DNA from: Paraspadella gotoi
Taxonomy: Eukaryota; Chaetognatha
Length of the DNA: 64,000 nucleotides
NCBI GenBank assembly: GCA_051294375.1
Contig: CM119269.1
Location: 12,618,790-12,682,789, forward strand
Direction of reading: 5' to 3'
Translations under genes and position numbers: made by a program
Shown: positions 11,200 through 51,454 of the stretch, in pieces
How the letters are laid out: every line of letters begins with the position of its first letter
How positions within the stretch are numbered: position 1 is the stretch's first letter
The notes under the pieces: generated by a model
Told to the model about the DNA's origin: nothing
Database searches by the model: none
The model's input: only the letters and a program-made list of their open reading frames with translations

Positions 11200-14100
11200 G
11201 CTGTGGCGAAAATTCCTAGAAAAGAAAGAAGAAAGGCCAAATCGCAAGTCAAAATCGTAAGCCCCTCCTCAGACAATTCGTCGGAAAACTAAAGCCCGAT
11301 CTGCTATGGGTCAAGCAGAGGTCGAAGAGAGTTGACCCTGATGTCAAAACCCAAAATGGAAGGCCACGATGGAAGGTTTGGTATAGAGTAAGAAGGGAGA
11401 AATATACGCCACTTTAGGAGATACGGCTGTACCAAGAGTTGTATAAGCGAAGGAATTCTTGAGAGAGAATCCCTCAATTAAGGACCGAAGCTTTCGCGCC
11501 CTTTTCGACAAAAGGCAGCGATCAATGGGCACTCGTGTCTTGACTATTGGTATAGTCAATGTCAAATTTAGATTAACAACACTTATTAACGAATGAATTT
11601 AGAGTAGTTAAAAGGCTTGTTCAACCATCATCTTGGGATGGATTTCTTTTCGAAAATATTCGGGCTTCACTCTGCCCCCCGAAGGCCAAATTAAATTTTC
11701 TGGGAAACCATTCTGCCGCCTCTCATCGAAGATTCGCATCGCATCTCAAGGAAGGCTTTTGATCAAGTTCTAAGGAAGATATAAGTGATTCCGGGTCTCT
11801 CAAAGATGGCACTTCGATGCCGAATTAAAATTGATGCGTGTCATCCCCTACGTGCAACCAGACTGCGTCACAGATTCCTTTCCTCAATCACGGAGGAGCA
11901 TGTCTGGGCTTGCAGAGCATGTGCCCATGTTGATGAAGGAAGGTTTTATGACCGAATCATCAACTGCAAAGCCCCTCAGCATGAAACTAGAAGCCTGGAA
12001 CCACATTCTTGGTCTATGCCGAATTTTCCGATGACGAAACCTTCACAGTTGTTTTCTGTAGAAAACGGATATGCTTGTTTTATTCAAGCGCCGATCAGGC
12101 TTTGAGTCTGCCAATGATGAAGAAAATTGCGAGAGGATCGAGATAGATCCTCTCCAAAGCGCCCGCTTGTAAGGACGCGGTGCAAAGAAAATTCTACACC
12201 AAAGAAAGATGACGATATCCCTGCGGTGGCAAAAAGATTATCCTTGGACTAATTCTGGATTAGCCAAAGAAGCTATCCTTATAAAGATAGGCTTAAAGAA
12301 CTTCTCTGAGCAGAGCATGAAGAAAGCCTTTTTCAAAAACATAACCGAGATTATGGCAATGTGACAACCTATTCAATAACAGAACGCAAATCTTAAAGAC
12401 AGAGATGCTCTCAGCCATCGCAGTTGCTCCTTATCGTAACAATGACGAGAATTTGAGAGAAGTGATCGACAAACAAGCTTTTGAAATGATCGTCAGATGG
12501 CTTATATCAGTCTATGCAACAACGGTCCGTTTTCGTGGCTCCAATACCTGGCCTGGTGCAAAACAAACTCAGTTGGTCTAGTTTTAGAAAGTATGATATA
12601 GGTGCGACAAGGTCGTATATCCTTTTGTCAAGTCGATTGAAGATTCTCTTTCAAAACGTCACTTGAAAGCCCTAAAGATTTCTTCAGTTCTATGGATTTT
12701 GACAAAGGGATTTTTTGGCAAATCCCATTTCATCCGATTGATTTTCGAAAGTTCTATTGCATTCTCTGATCGAGTCCTAGTGCATGCTCTGTAATATCAA
12801 AGTCGCGCCAATGGGCGCGCAAAAATATCGCCAAGCTGCCTCAGCTCACTCAGTGTTCGCATGCTTGTATCTACGTGTCCTGCCACCCTTCACCTATAAG
12901 ACATCCGGATGATATTTATATTGGTATGTACATCGTAGCATCTTTGGTGACAGTAAATGATGCATTCTCAAGCACATTGATCAGGTGTTAACAGCCATGT
13001 TCTGGTGCTGTCGTGACTAAGCTAAACCCCTTCAAGTGCAAAGTTTGCGCAAGAGTCAGTGGTCTGCCTTGGCCACAAATACTCGCTCGTGATGGGATAG
13101 CCCTGATCTGCCCGCTGACTGTCGAGAATGATCCGTTTCTTGGAAAACCCCCCCAGAAAATGTCAAATCGTCTAAGAACCTTTTCTTGGCTTTACTGGGG
13201 TATTATTCGTCAATTATGTAAAGACATAGTAAAACTTGCCGAAGCACTCTTCCACCCTATATTTAATCGTTGTATACGGTGTTGAGTGGTGCTTGGTAGA
13301 AGAACGCATCAAAAAGCCTTTGAGAGTCTTAAAGAATCTTGCTCTCTGACCAAGTTTATTGAAAGCTACCGCGTAATTGTTACACAAACCTTTATTTTTA
13401 GTGAAAAGCGAGTGCCTGTTCGCTTTTAGCGTATGGCTATGTCTTACTCAAGGAATAGATGGAATGGAAAGAAAGTCATTTGTCAATATGGCTCCATAAA
13501 AGTTGTTCTAAATCCGCAACAAAAATGGTCAACCTATCGATCGCGAGTTCTTTGCACTATTGTCGCGCTTAATTCGCTGGCGCGAACCTCACATATCTGT
13601 TGAGAACATTCTTTCCTTTTAATCCGCTGTAACCGATCACGACACTCTCATCTGAAAACGACCTAAAGAAAGATGACACATGTCGATCGACAAGATGAGG
13701 CCATCAGGCTCGATCAGAACGACGTTGAGCTCCTATACACAACAAGGCAAAAATTCATTCGGTATAGCCGACGGCTCATGAGCAGAAAGATGGAAAGAAG
13801 ATGAAACGCTTGTGATGGAAGAGAATACGTGCTTCTGAGCGCGAGAAGTCGGACCTGGGGTCGATTGTTTGGTCATGACTTGTCTGCTGGATGGTATATC
13901 CCAAGGCTGCCCAACTCAATCGCCGAGCGAGAAGGTGCTGAAGCCTCAAAGCAGCTCAACACAGGACGATCCATCATCTGCTTGTGAGTCAGGATTTTGT
14001 CAAATGAGGAACGTACTCCAGAGCATCGTTTCCGCAAAATTGGTTACCTAAGGAAGCTTAGAAGAATTTACAATGCATCAAGGTCCTTACTAGCTCAGCA

Positions 14101-16100
14101 AAGGATCCAATAAAGCAATTTCATTCTCCGTTGCTGCAAGCCGGTTCTTCGGCCCTTGTAAAGACTTGTCCTCAAGGTATTGCCGATGGGCTCACGTGCT
14201 TGCCGGTCATGTTCCAAGGCTAACAACAAAATGCACAGATAATATGATTAACCGTTACAGCGATTGGCCCACAATTTTGAGAAAGATGTGGTCCGAATTC
14301 ACAAAGAAATGCTTCGATCTAGTGACAAAATGCGGCGAGCACTGTACCAAAAGTGTAAGAGCATTGCTAGCAACCGGTCGCTCTGAAAAACGTTGTTTTA
14401 TCACGTGCATGACGACCTGTACTTCACACTTCCGGTCGGCTCCGCGGAATCTTCAATATCATGTACTGTTGTTACTCAATAAGATTCTTTTCACTGGCGT
14501 ACATCAAACTTATACGAAGTCGAAGAAAATAAAAATTTCGACGGGAATTGCCAAAAGCATACAAGAACGTGGTCTGTTTTGCGGGTCTCTCCAAAATGTC
14601 TATTCGTCAATCAATGGGGCTGCGAATTCAGTGTCCGATAGTGATGGATGCAACTTGCAGAAGTTTCTTTGGTTCCAAAAACGAACAAGCGTCGCCTACA
14701 GACGCTCCAGTCTTCTAAGAAACGTTGAATGAAGGCAAAAATCTGAGTCTTATTAAAGTTTAACTAAACGGCCTTTCAAACAAATATGGTAAAGATCCTG
14801 GGTCGATCATGTTAGCTCCTATGTTGAGTGGGTAACAACAACTACTCTCCATTGCAAAGAATGACAAACGCCCCCTTTCTGCTGTTCTTCGGTAAGACCG
14901 TCTCTCCTCTGCCCCAGTTTCTTCTGTGGCTAGGTCAAAGGTGAAATATATAAACCTTGAATGATCTATGTTCAAGGAATGCGCCAAAAAGTTGAAAGAA
15001 GCTAGAGATGCTGGCACAAACCAAGGAATCTGCTAAAAGAGCAAAGGATGAAGAAGCTTACAAAAAAAGCCAAGGTAACCCCTTGAAAGAGGGTGAACAC
15101 GCGTTTACGAAAGAGTTCGCAGATGAGCGACGAACTAAACTGGAACCCCGTTGGGCGTGGACTCTCTCACAGTTAAGGAGGACCGCCGCTAATTCTCCAG
15201 GGCAAACGCTGGGAGCAATCTACATTTGCGAAGATAAAGAAGGCAAACAAAGTCACAAGAAATCGCGAACAACTAAAAATTGTTAATTCCAAATACATAC
15301 GAACTGATGAAAATGCCCTCTCCAAAAGAAGAACCAAGTTTTCCCATTAGCTTCTAACGCCATTATCAATGCCTTAATGACGGCCCGTCCATCCCTTTTG
15401 GAAAAATTCGAAACTCCTCAACTTCCTGAAGAGGTACCAGAAGATCCGGACGAGGATCCCGTTCCTGAAGCACCAATACGGAAAATTCCGGAATGGTGAT
15501 ATTAGAAATGAGCTACGATACTCCTGACGCTAATGAGGAAGATGAGCCCTGACGACCCCTTTGCTACTCCAGCTGCTGCCTGGATCCCTCCAGCTTCAAC
15601 CCCAAAACCAAGGAAATCCAGAAGAAGTTAACGCCAATAACAGCCGAATGGATAAAAGAAGTTTTGTAAGTGGACTAGAAAAACTTCGAACTAACTCCGA
15701 AAACCATTATAGAATCTCTCGAAAATGATGTTTTTACTGGAGTTATGGAACAAAGTTTCAGAAATCGCTCCAAATCGGTAGATGACGACGTCTTCTCTCC
15801 CTTTTCTGAAAAAGATCTCATAAATAACGGCATTACCCACCCTTGGTAATCTAAGAAGACGTTCGGGTAAGAAATCCTTACCCCTCTGCCACCACCTCAC
15901 CCATTAATACATAAAAATTTGGTGATAAAAGAAAACAATCTTCTACTTCCCTCTGAGGAACTGGTTATAAGACGAAAGCGAAAGATTGCGTGCTTTTAAT
16001 AGACAATATACTGATATCGTGACAGTCGATAAATATTAGAATAAGTAGCACAACATCTCGAGATCCTGTAGCCTTTAGTACCTCAAAAAGATGATTAGAA
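11200..16100 (+). mobile_element. Decayed Ty3/gypsy-like retroelement (pol relic)
   Basis: The + strand keeps pol landmarks in the Ty3/gypsy order but in broken frames. Near 12,690-12,770 there is a reverse-transcriptase patch containing MDFDKG and WQIPFHP. Near 12,800-12,850 a VAPMGAQ patch stands in the position of the usual PFG block, and near 12,910 HPDDIYIG resembles the catalytic YxDD box. At 13,536-13,640 PIDREFFALLSRLIRW followed by TDHDTL resembles RNase H. At about 14,190-14,340 an HxxxGH...C...C pattern with DWPTI resembles the HHCC zinc finger of integrase. Stops and frameshifts fall throughout, so it is inactive. I could not define LTRs, so the limits are approximate. Confidence 0.65.
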
Positions 16101-16720
16101 TTTAAATTACATTTTAAAGTATAGATATTTCAACGTTTTTAAAATTAGAAATGTACTTGATTTTATCTCAAAGAAATAGAAAGTGATTTTACCTTCAGAT
16201 AGTTTTTACTCATCCCCTTGCTAGGGGCCTCGTTTTACCAAACTTAAAGCTCAAAAGAAATCACAACTCAATTGGCTGTATTTTATCTTAACTACCGTTC
16301 ACTATTGTTGGCTTTAATTCAAGAACCTAAGGGTGATAATAATCTAATCTGTATGTTGTGACTCCTGAGAAACTGCCTGTGATACGCCTGACGCTTGATA
16401 AAAAATTATACCTCTACTTTACCCCTTTTCCTTGTTTTTTTGGCTTATAAACCAATGTTTTTGATAGTGTTAGGCTATGCGCAAGCCATGTTGTTGAAAC
16501 CATCGAGCTAAACAATTTGAAATTGTTTTCAAAATCTACTTATCTTTCATTTAGATAACTATTTACAAAGTTCTGTTGTTAAATTTCTCATGAGTTATAT
16601 AGCTGTAGGCAAGGGATCCGCTTACTGACGCTTGCTCGCGTTGGCCCATGATCCCTCCCAAGTTAGATTTCCGAAATCAGGGCTGTCTGTGTTGCATCAC
16701 GGGCCCAGCAACGAAATCAG

Positions 16721-16756
<36 letters not shown>

Positions 16757-17519
16757 AAAAAAAATTCTCCGACCGACATAAGTCTGGCTGATCTTTAAGC
16801 GAAATTGGCAGAATTCTTGGGGAATTATACGCCTCGTCGACTTTGCCCTCAAACGTAAACGAAGGCTATTAACAAATTGTTCTGCCCAAATTTATCATGG
16901 GTCCCTAAGAAATGGTTGACGCCAAAGACATATGCATCTAAAATGGCTGAGCCAACGATCGATGAAATTTCAATCAAGGTGACGGGAGACGCGGTCTGTA
17001 ACTGGCGGCATAAATTTTTCTCGGCGAAGTGATGCTCACTTCAACTGGCGTTTCATAATTGGCGCCTTTGCCGCTAACTTAAAGAAATTTTGCATACCGA
17101 TTTGCTCACTAATGGGATCGATCGGGTTCGTTCGATCTTAGAAAGGATGGAAGCATGATGGAGACGGAAATCGTGAAGAGGAATCTCCAAAGACTCTGAA
17201 CTTTCCGACATGGTGATATTCATATTTATATTCATTGATATTCACTGTTCATTCATTACTTTGTTCCCTTTCAGTTCTGTGGGCATCGTGTTTATTATCA
17301 TAGAAAGTACGTGTTCGAGTGTGTGTCCTAATCTAGTTGGCGTCCCGTCTCTTGTGTATTCATATTCGCAGATCATAAACTGTGGGCAACATTGTGGTCG
17401 AACGCGCGCCCGCCGTGTGGTTAACTGACATTGTAGTTCATACGTTAGAGGGTCTCGTGCTTCTCAAGCCCGGCCGGCGGTCCGCCGGCATCGCCCACAA
17501 CAATCACCCTCTAACACAC
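16101..17519. other. Non-coding stretch with a poly(A) run
   Basis: An A run of about 45 bp lies at 16,720-16,764 and could be the tail of a retroposed element, although I recognise nothing upstream of it. No gene is seen. Confidence 0.5.
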
Positions 17520-17995
17520 TTGCCATCGCTTTATTCTCCCAATACATTCACTTTAGTCTCCCAATGCCATCGCTTTTGTCTCAGAATGCCATCGCTTTAG
17601 TCTCCCAAAGCCGTTGCTATATTCTCCCAATGCCATCTTTTTAGTCTCCCATTGCTATCGCCTTTGGCTCCAGAATGCCATCGCTTTAGTCTCACAATGC
17701 CATCGCTTTTGGCTCCCAATTCCATCGCTTTTGTCTTTTGATGCCATTGCTTTTGGCTTAGAATACCATTGCTTTTGTCTCCCAATGTCATCGCTTTGTC
17801 TCCCAATGCCATCGCTTTTGTCTTCCAATGCCATCACTTTTGTCTCCCGATGCCATCGCTTTTGTCTTAGAATGCCATCGCTTTAGTCTCCTGATGCCAT
17901 TGCAGAAAGAGCCATAGCTTTAATCTCCCGATGCCATCGCTTTAGTCTCACCCAATGTCGTCGCTTTATATCGCTTTTGTCTCAGGATACCATCA
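17520..17995. repeat. ~24-bp minisatellite, about 18-20 copies
   Basis: The unit TCTCCCAATGCCATCGCTTT plus a few bases repeats across about 475 bp, with variants such as CTCAGAATGCC and TCTTTTGATGCC. The array is open in several frames on both strands, which is a result of the unit length and not evidence of a gene. Confidence 0.9.
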
Positions 17996-19885
<1,890 letters not shown>

Positions 19886-20189
19886 CGTGACGCCATCTCC
19901 AAATTGCGTCGGAACTTTTTCCGTTTAAATTTCTTCGATGAAGAATCGGACTGGAAATTAGCGCCGCTGTGGACGAAGTCTGAGGATCGAGGCGAAACAG
20001 ATCGAGAAACAGATCGAAACAGATTGAGGAAACATATTGAAAGAAAGATCAAAGAAAAACTGATTAAGAAACAGGCCAAAAAATATCCAAGAAACAAATT
20101 AACAAAAAAAAACAAAAAAGAAACAGATTGAAGCTAAAAGAAACAGAAGAAACGTCAGGAGCAAGAATCGAGAACGACTAAACTCCGCC

Positions 20190-20296
20190 AGGTCATCGCC
20201 AGGTCATCGCCAGGTCATCGCCAGGTCAGTTCTGGTGACCGTCAGGTCAGGTTAGGTCCGGTCACGGTCAGTTTAGGTCAGGTCACCGCCAGGTCA
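20190..20296 (+). repeat. 11-bp repeat forming AGGTCA direct repeats (DR5-like)
   Basis: AGGTCA occurs at 20,190, 20,201, 20,212 and 20,223 with TCGCC between copies. Three more copies lie at 20,244, 20,275 and 20,291. Hexamers spaced by five bases match the DR5 layout bound by retinoid-type nuclear receptors. Whether this is a response element or only a small tandem repeat cannot be decided here. It lies about 1 kb upstream of the MDH1B start. Confidence 0.6.
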
Positions 20297-20399
20297 GGAT
20301 AACCGAGACGCCTAAAAATGTAGGGGGTGTTATAGAAATATCTACCCGAGTTTAGACGAAAGATCGAATTGTATTACCTTTGACACTTATTATAATTAC

Positions 20400-20805
20400 C
20401 TCACCCAGGAAAATGGTTTTTAAGGGAAAAAATACGGAGAAAAAAAAAGAATTTCCCGAGAGAAAAAGTAATAAAGACATATTGAGGAGGAAATAAAAGA
20501 AAGGGAGGAAGAAGCAAAGAGAGGAGGAGGAGGAAAAGGGAGGAAAAGGAGGAAAGACTGAAAATAAAGAAGATAAATGAAGAGGAAAGTGTAAGGAAAG
20601 ATTAGAATGTAAAGGAAAGAGGGAAAGTAATATTATTAAGGGAAGAAAAAAGTAGGAAAATATTAGACGAGGATGGAAAGAGGGAAAAAAAGAGAGAAAG
20701 AGAAGGAGAGGAATAGAAAGAGGGGGAAAAAGAAAAGAGAAGGAAGAGAAAAAAGAAAAGAGAGGGAAGAGGAAAAAGAAAAAAGAAGGAAGAGGAGACA
20801 GGCCC
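20400..20805. repeat. Polypurine block
   Basis: About 400 bp is almost entirely A and G on the + strand (GAGGAGG, GGGAAAAA and similar). The open frames here are low-complexity artefacts. Confidence 0.8.
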
Positions 20806-21052
20806 TGAGTGATCTTGTTTTGGGGAGAACATTTATTGTCGTCGTCGCTTCTTTTATTTCCTTTGATGAGTTGAGAAATTTCGGGAAAATAAATCCCGAC
20901 GAATTTTATCTTAGCTGATTTAGTTTCGTTTTAAATCTAAATCTCCCGGCCTTTCTTCCCACCGAACGAATCACGGGAAGTTCAAGGATTTTCCTAAAAT
21001 TCGGCGGCGACGTCGGCGACGGCGGCCACTCTGGCGGCAGAAGCGGCTTCGG

Positions 21053-21149
21053 TGACGTCGGAGGCGGCAGCGGCGGAATAAGAGCCAAAGACAGCAGCGG
21101 CTGCTGCAGGAACCGCGAAAAAGCAGCGACGGATTTACTGCTGACGTCA
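21053..21149 (+). promoter_or_regulatory. CRE sites of the MDH1B promoter
   Basis: TGACGTCG at 21,053 and a perfect palindromic TGACGTCA at 21,142 lie in a CpG-rich segment, the latter 74 bp before the MDH1B ATG at 21,216. CRE-like sites this close to a start are typical of CpG promoters bound by CREB/ATF proteins. The role is inferred from position and motif only. Confidence 0.5.
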
Positions 21150-21215
21150 CCTTTTCCGTTTCCCTGACGACGACGCAGCCGCAGCCGATAAACAAGAAGA
21201 AAAAAAGACTGAAAC

Positions 21216-38895
<17,680 letters not shown>

Positions 38896-39725
38896 AAGAG
38901 GGTTCAGGGGTTAGGAGGGGCTCTAAAAGAAGCAAATGGTAAATAATATACAATAAAGACTCGTTTTCTGGCTTTTTGTTTTAATCTAAAAGTGAAACTG
39001 ATTTTTAATAAATTATATTGTGAAATGAAACCAGTTAATCTTGAATTAAAATCATCCAAGCTACCTATCATGTTGTTTTGATACCCAGCTGTAATACAAT
39101 AATACTTAGTAGGTTTCGATAGTATTTTCACTCAATTTTTCGGGATTAAAAACTAAATCACCAAACTCGAGTAGTAAATTTAAAAAAAAAAAAATTAAGT
39201 TTTAAAAATTTTTATTATAAAAACAATGTGTGAAAACGTCAAAACAGTAGCCCAAGTACATTGCAAAGATCCATGAAAAGAACCTCGGGTTGTAAAATCT
39301 TTGAGTAAAATTTGCCTCCAAAAAATGACACTTTGGATCATAAGACTCAAGAAATTTTATAACTTTAAAATCTTGTTCATTGAGGCTTTTTTGATCGATT
39401 TTAATTGTTGAGATGATAAAACAAAAGTTTAATACGAGTACAATACTAATTAGGTACGAGCCAAAAATTGACCTACCCATAAAGGTTAACAACCTTGGAT
39501 ACTGCCTCATCATTCAGCACGTCTTCTAATTTTTATTTTGCCTTTTCAAATAATACTACAGCCATATAAGTAATACAAAAAGACCTAACTACAAACTGAC
39601 TGAGATGAGCAAAGTCAAAACAGAGTTAGCCAAAAAAAAGCAAGAGAGAGAGAATGAAGAAATAAAGCAAAGAGAAGCACCTGAGACTTTCGTCTCTGTG
39701 TCTCTCTCAGCGTCTCCATCTCTCT
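38896..39725. other. Convergent intergenic spacer
   Basis: AT-rich sequence lies between the 3' ends of MDH1B (+) and the ATPase beta gene (-). Two open frames on the - strand (38,904-39,131 and 39,202-39,513) are AT-rich, lack splice context and resemble no family I know, so I do not call them genes. Confidence 0.5.
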
Positions 39726-41409
39726 CTATTCGTCGATAATGACTTCGAAGTGAACCCGACCGTCGCCGCGTCTCAACTTATCCTGGACGATGTTGTCGGC
39801 GTTGACCGGTTTGCACACCACCTAAATCAATCAATGATAAACTCAATTAATACATTAAATAAATAAATTAAACAAATTAATTCACAAAGAATTATTAATT
39901 GGATTATAAACTAATAATATAATATAGAACTTACAAATAAGATAAGCTTTAGTTGCAAAAGTTTCAAGTTTTAGTTCAAATCAATCAATTGTTAATTTTC
40001 TGCTTCGTTCAGAACATACTAACACAAAACAACGTACAATGCAATGCAATGTAAAATTAAACGTCAAAATCATAATTGTCTTCGCAACCATGTTCACAAT
40101 AACATTCACCTTAAACCCTGTATCCCTCTCAACATCTCTACCTGAATGAGCACGCCCTTGACGGGTCTCTCCAGCTTGACGAAGACCAATGGGCTGATGT
40201 AGTTGGGTTGACCGACGTAAGGAAAGTAATGGAGGTCGATTCCCGGTTTGGGGAAATACTTGAGCGGCCCGATGTTGTCCATGTCGGCGGAGTGTTCGCC
40301 CTGGCACTCGATCTTCAAGTACTTGCCCGTTCCGTTGGAAAGTTCGGGCACGAATTCGAAGATCTTTGGGTGGCGGAAGGGGGGGGAGTTGGGCTCAGTT
40401 TAGAATGTGATGGAGAATCGTAAATTGTACAATTCTTATTCAAAAGTTCGTGCGATGTTTGACCTGAAAATACAGCATACTGATCTTCAATGTTCAATTC
40501 GTCTTTAATAAGCTAATTTGACATCGTTATCACTTCTCAGATATGCCAGCTATTGCTTGATTGATTCCCCCGTGCAATTCATCAATTATACAATCACATC
40601 ACGCCCCTGACAACTAGACCGACCTTGTTCATCTTGATGGCGACGCACGGCGACCCTTTCTCGTAACCGTATGTCCCGTCATTGACGCATTCCTTCATCA
40701 GGTCGGCGTAATCGTCGATGAGAAAGCGACAGGGTTTGGATGTGTAGGACGCCGGCTCGGGTTTCGACGACGAGCAATCCACGTGAGTCTTCGGGCCTTG
40801 ACCCTTTCTGAGGGTTTGAGGAATTGAGGTCACGATCTTCATTGATGAAAAAGTTTTCATTTAAGACTTATTTCGAAACGGTTCTAACTAATTGACTAAT
40901 CAATTTATGATCTAGTTGTGTTAATAATTACTACTTATGTATCTTAAAGATAAGACGTTCGAGAAATATATATTTTTAAATAGCCGCATCGGTTCGTTGC
41001 CAAAAATGATTGATTGATTGATTGGATTTTTTTCGCTTTTAATTCCTTCTTTTGTTGCCAGAATATAATTCGAGTTTCGTTTTGAAATCGTTTTTTACTG
41101 GTTCGAACATTGCCCACAATTGCCCACATTGCCCACAATTTGTGGCTCAAAGAATATTTATTTAATTTTTTTCATATTTTCGTAATCTAAGCTTGGAGTC
41201 AATCAAATCGCTCTTTCTATCTCCTTCACTTGTAATTATGCGCGGTGTTGTTGGGCTCGAGAAACTCATCCATGGCCACCACAAATGGGACGTAGTCTTT
41301 GTGGCCGACCGAGTATTTGATGAGAGACCTGTCCACATCGGGTCGAGGGCGGAACCCCATCCCCGGGTTGGGGGGAAGCACGGAGGAGCTTCCAGTCAGG
41401 GTGGGCGCC

Positions 41410-41469
<60 letters not shown>

Positions 41470-41862
41470 ATGGAATTGATTGTATTTTTGTATTGTATTG
41501 TATTATTGTATTGAGAGATGAAGTTCGCCTTCCAAATGCAAATGTTAAGGGTTCGAACTCGGAGACCGCCAAGTAAAAAGGTCCCAAGCTCATTGACTTT
41601 TTTAACGTTTTAATCATTAATCCGGGTAATTAATTAATTAATATAGGTACAAATACAGAGATGTATTGTATTGATAGCTCACCTTTTCATCGGTAAAAGC
41701 CCAAAGAAAAGCGGCCAACATTCCGGCAAAGAACGCAGCCAATCCGCTGTAGTAGATTAAGTAGAAAAGTCCGATTTTGGCCCAAGACGCGGGAGTTCTG
41801 GTGCAGAACTCTCCGGTTTGCGAGTTGAAGACGAACTTGCAAAAGTTTCCCATGTTCAACAA
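39726..41862 (-). CDS. ATP1B: Na+/K+-ATPase beta subunit
   Basis: Exons in transcript order: 41862-41683, 41408-41230, 40807-40624, 40363-40142, 39821-39726; 286 aa, frame exact. The beta subunit is a type II membrane glycoprotein needed to fold the alpha subunit, bring it to the plasma membrane and tune K+ affinity. A short cytoplasmic tail with FNSQTGEFCTRTPASW precedes a single membrane helix (about aa 29-56, IGLFYLIYYSGLAAFF). The ectodomain carries the family motif VLPPNPGMGFRPRPDVD, six cysteines that fit the three conserved disulphides (HVDC, KPCRF, KEC, SPC, IEC, VVC), NxT sites (NNTAHNY, LSNGTG), and FPYVGQPNYISPL near the C-terminus, the counterpart of the YYPYYG region. The first ATG was taken; a second Met lies three codons on. 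It is the last gene of the co-directional - strand array. Confidence 0.95.
41411..41462. repeat. (GA)n beside the ATP1B exon 2 acceptor
   Basis: On the coding (-) strand this is a CT tract ending in CTCAAAG at the exon 2 acceptor (41,409-41,410). Confidence 0.95.
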
Positions 41863-45817
<3,955 letters not shown>

Positions 45818-46208
45818 TGCTTTCGTTTCAAAACCTTTATTTCCTTCTACGTATTTATATTTAGATTAAGATCATTTTTGTTAGTCTTAAATTTTGAAAG
45901 AACTAAACTTAAGTTAAATTGAATGTAAAAAAAAATTAGGGCCAAAATACTATACATCAAAAGTTGCCATTTGTTTAAATTTGATTCCACGACAGCGGGT
46001 TCCTCCTCGCGGACACGATTGCTAAACATAAGGCAAACTTTCGCATCGCGATGACACCGCGGAAGAGAAATAAAATATGCTTACGAAATAAATTTTCAAA
46101 TACTAAATTGAGAAGCAAAAAAGTAAAACTTAAACTTCGCTCGTTATAAATCCTAAATTTAAAAATTGCGCAAATTGTCCCGATCGTTGCGTGACGGAGA
46201 ACGACCAA

Positions 46209-50606
<4,398 letters not shown>

Positions 50607-50977
50607 CTCTTCCCGTTTCCTTTTAAAATAATGACAACGCGAGTATTATAAATTTTTTTATATGAAAATAATAGTAAATTTCGCAGTAGTTTATGCAAAC
50701 CTGTGATTTTTTTAGAGGCAACGAAGACAAGAACTGACGTTTTCCCGATTAAACTTTCCTTTTACAGCTTTTGAGACGCATTGTGTTTTGTTGTTTCTTG
50801 TATCTTTTCTGTTTTTTCTTTTGTCCTTCTGGGATTGTCTTGTCTTGGAACAAGAATGGTGCAAGAATGATAGTATACAAGTGCATATTGCACGTAGCGT
50901 AGTTAAACGGAACACAATGAATAAAAATGTGGCGTAGAAAACACAACGGAATTAAACCAATCATGTTCCAACCTTTT

Positions 50978-51454
50978 TCAAAGTCTATCCCTATAAAAAG
51001 TCTTTCCAAACTTTTCTTCCAATTCTCTCTTCCACTTTTCTCTCTCCTGTTCCAATAAACTCGTCAACGCGTGACGCCGCGTCGCCAGCGCCGCCCGCCG
51101 CGCCAGCGTCGTCTCCACGCCTGCTGCTGCGCGCTGCCGCGTCAGGCGTCGACGAGCGAGAGCGTCGGCGGAAGTCATCGTCCAGAGGACCCTTCGAGAG
51201 AGAAAGGAACAATTGTAACCTTTTGTAACAAACAAAAGACCCCAACCATCTAACCTTTTCTCGATAGCGACATCTTTTGGGTCCAACGCGAACTGCTCCC
51301 CCGCGGCGATCCTCGCTTTGTGCCGATCGTCGGCGCTACTTCCCTTTGACTCTGTCATCTCGTAACGAAGACCCAAGCGGCAGTTGAAGAGAGTCGGGTC
51401 ACGACGTCTGAGGGGCGGCGGCGGGAAACGACCGAACGGGTCAGATTCCGCCAT
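50978..51454 (-). CDS. Small CFAP141-like axonemal protein
   Basis: Two exons are proposed: 51454-51255 and 51191-50978, joined AG|G with a 63-bp intron (137 codons plus stop, frame exact). The N-terminal half (MAESDPFGRFPPPPLRRRD) is not recognised. The C-terminal half is a basic helix: LARRAALATRRHALTSLLEQE, then ELEEKFGKTFYRDRL. This L-x(2)-LL-x-E...EL-x(3)-GK-x-FY-x(2)-R ending strongly resembles CFAP141 (C1orf189), a microtubule inner protein of motile cilia, although several small ciliary proteins share such endings. The second Met of the frame was chosen; an earlier Met at 51,493 would add 13 Lys-rich residues. The intron can also be read through in frame. The gene sits between CFAP74 and ARMC3 on the same strand, which fits a ciliary role. 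Confidence 0.6.
   Translation of the reverse strand: MAESDPFGRFPPPPLRRRDPTLFNCRLGLRYEMTESKGSSADDRHKARIAAGEQFALDPKDVAIEKRLDGWGLLFVTKGYNCSFLSRRVLWTMTSADALARRRLTRQRAAAGVETTLARRAALATRRHALTSLLEQEREKWKRELEEKFGKTFYRDRL

Noticed and set aside
39202-39513. 103-residue open frame on the - strand in the convergent spacer
   Set aside because: AT-rich, no splice or promoter context and no recognisable family features, so chance cannot be excluded.
45963-45970. GTTGCCAT upstream of CYB5D1 as an RFX X-box for a cilium gene
   Set aside because: Only a half-site is present and I found no full X-box near the other ciliary genes' starts, so it is too weak to call.
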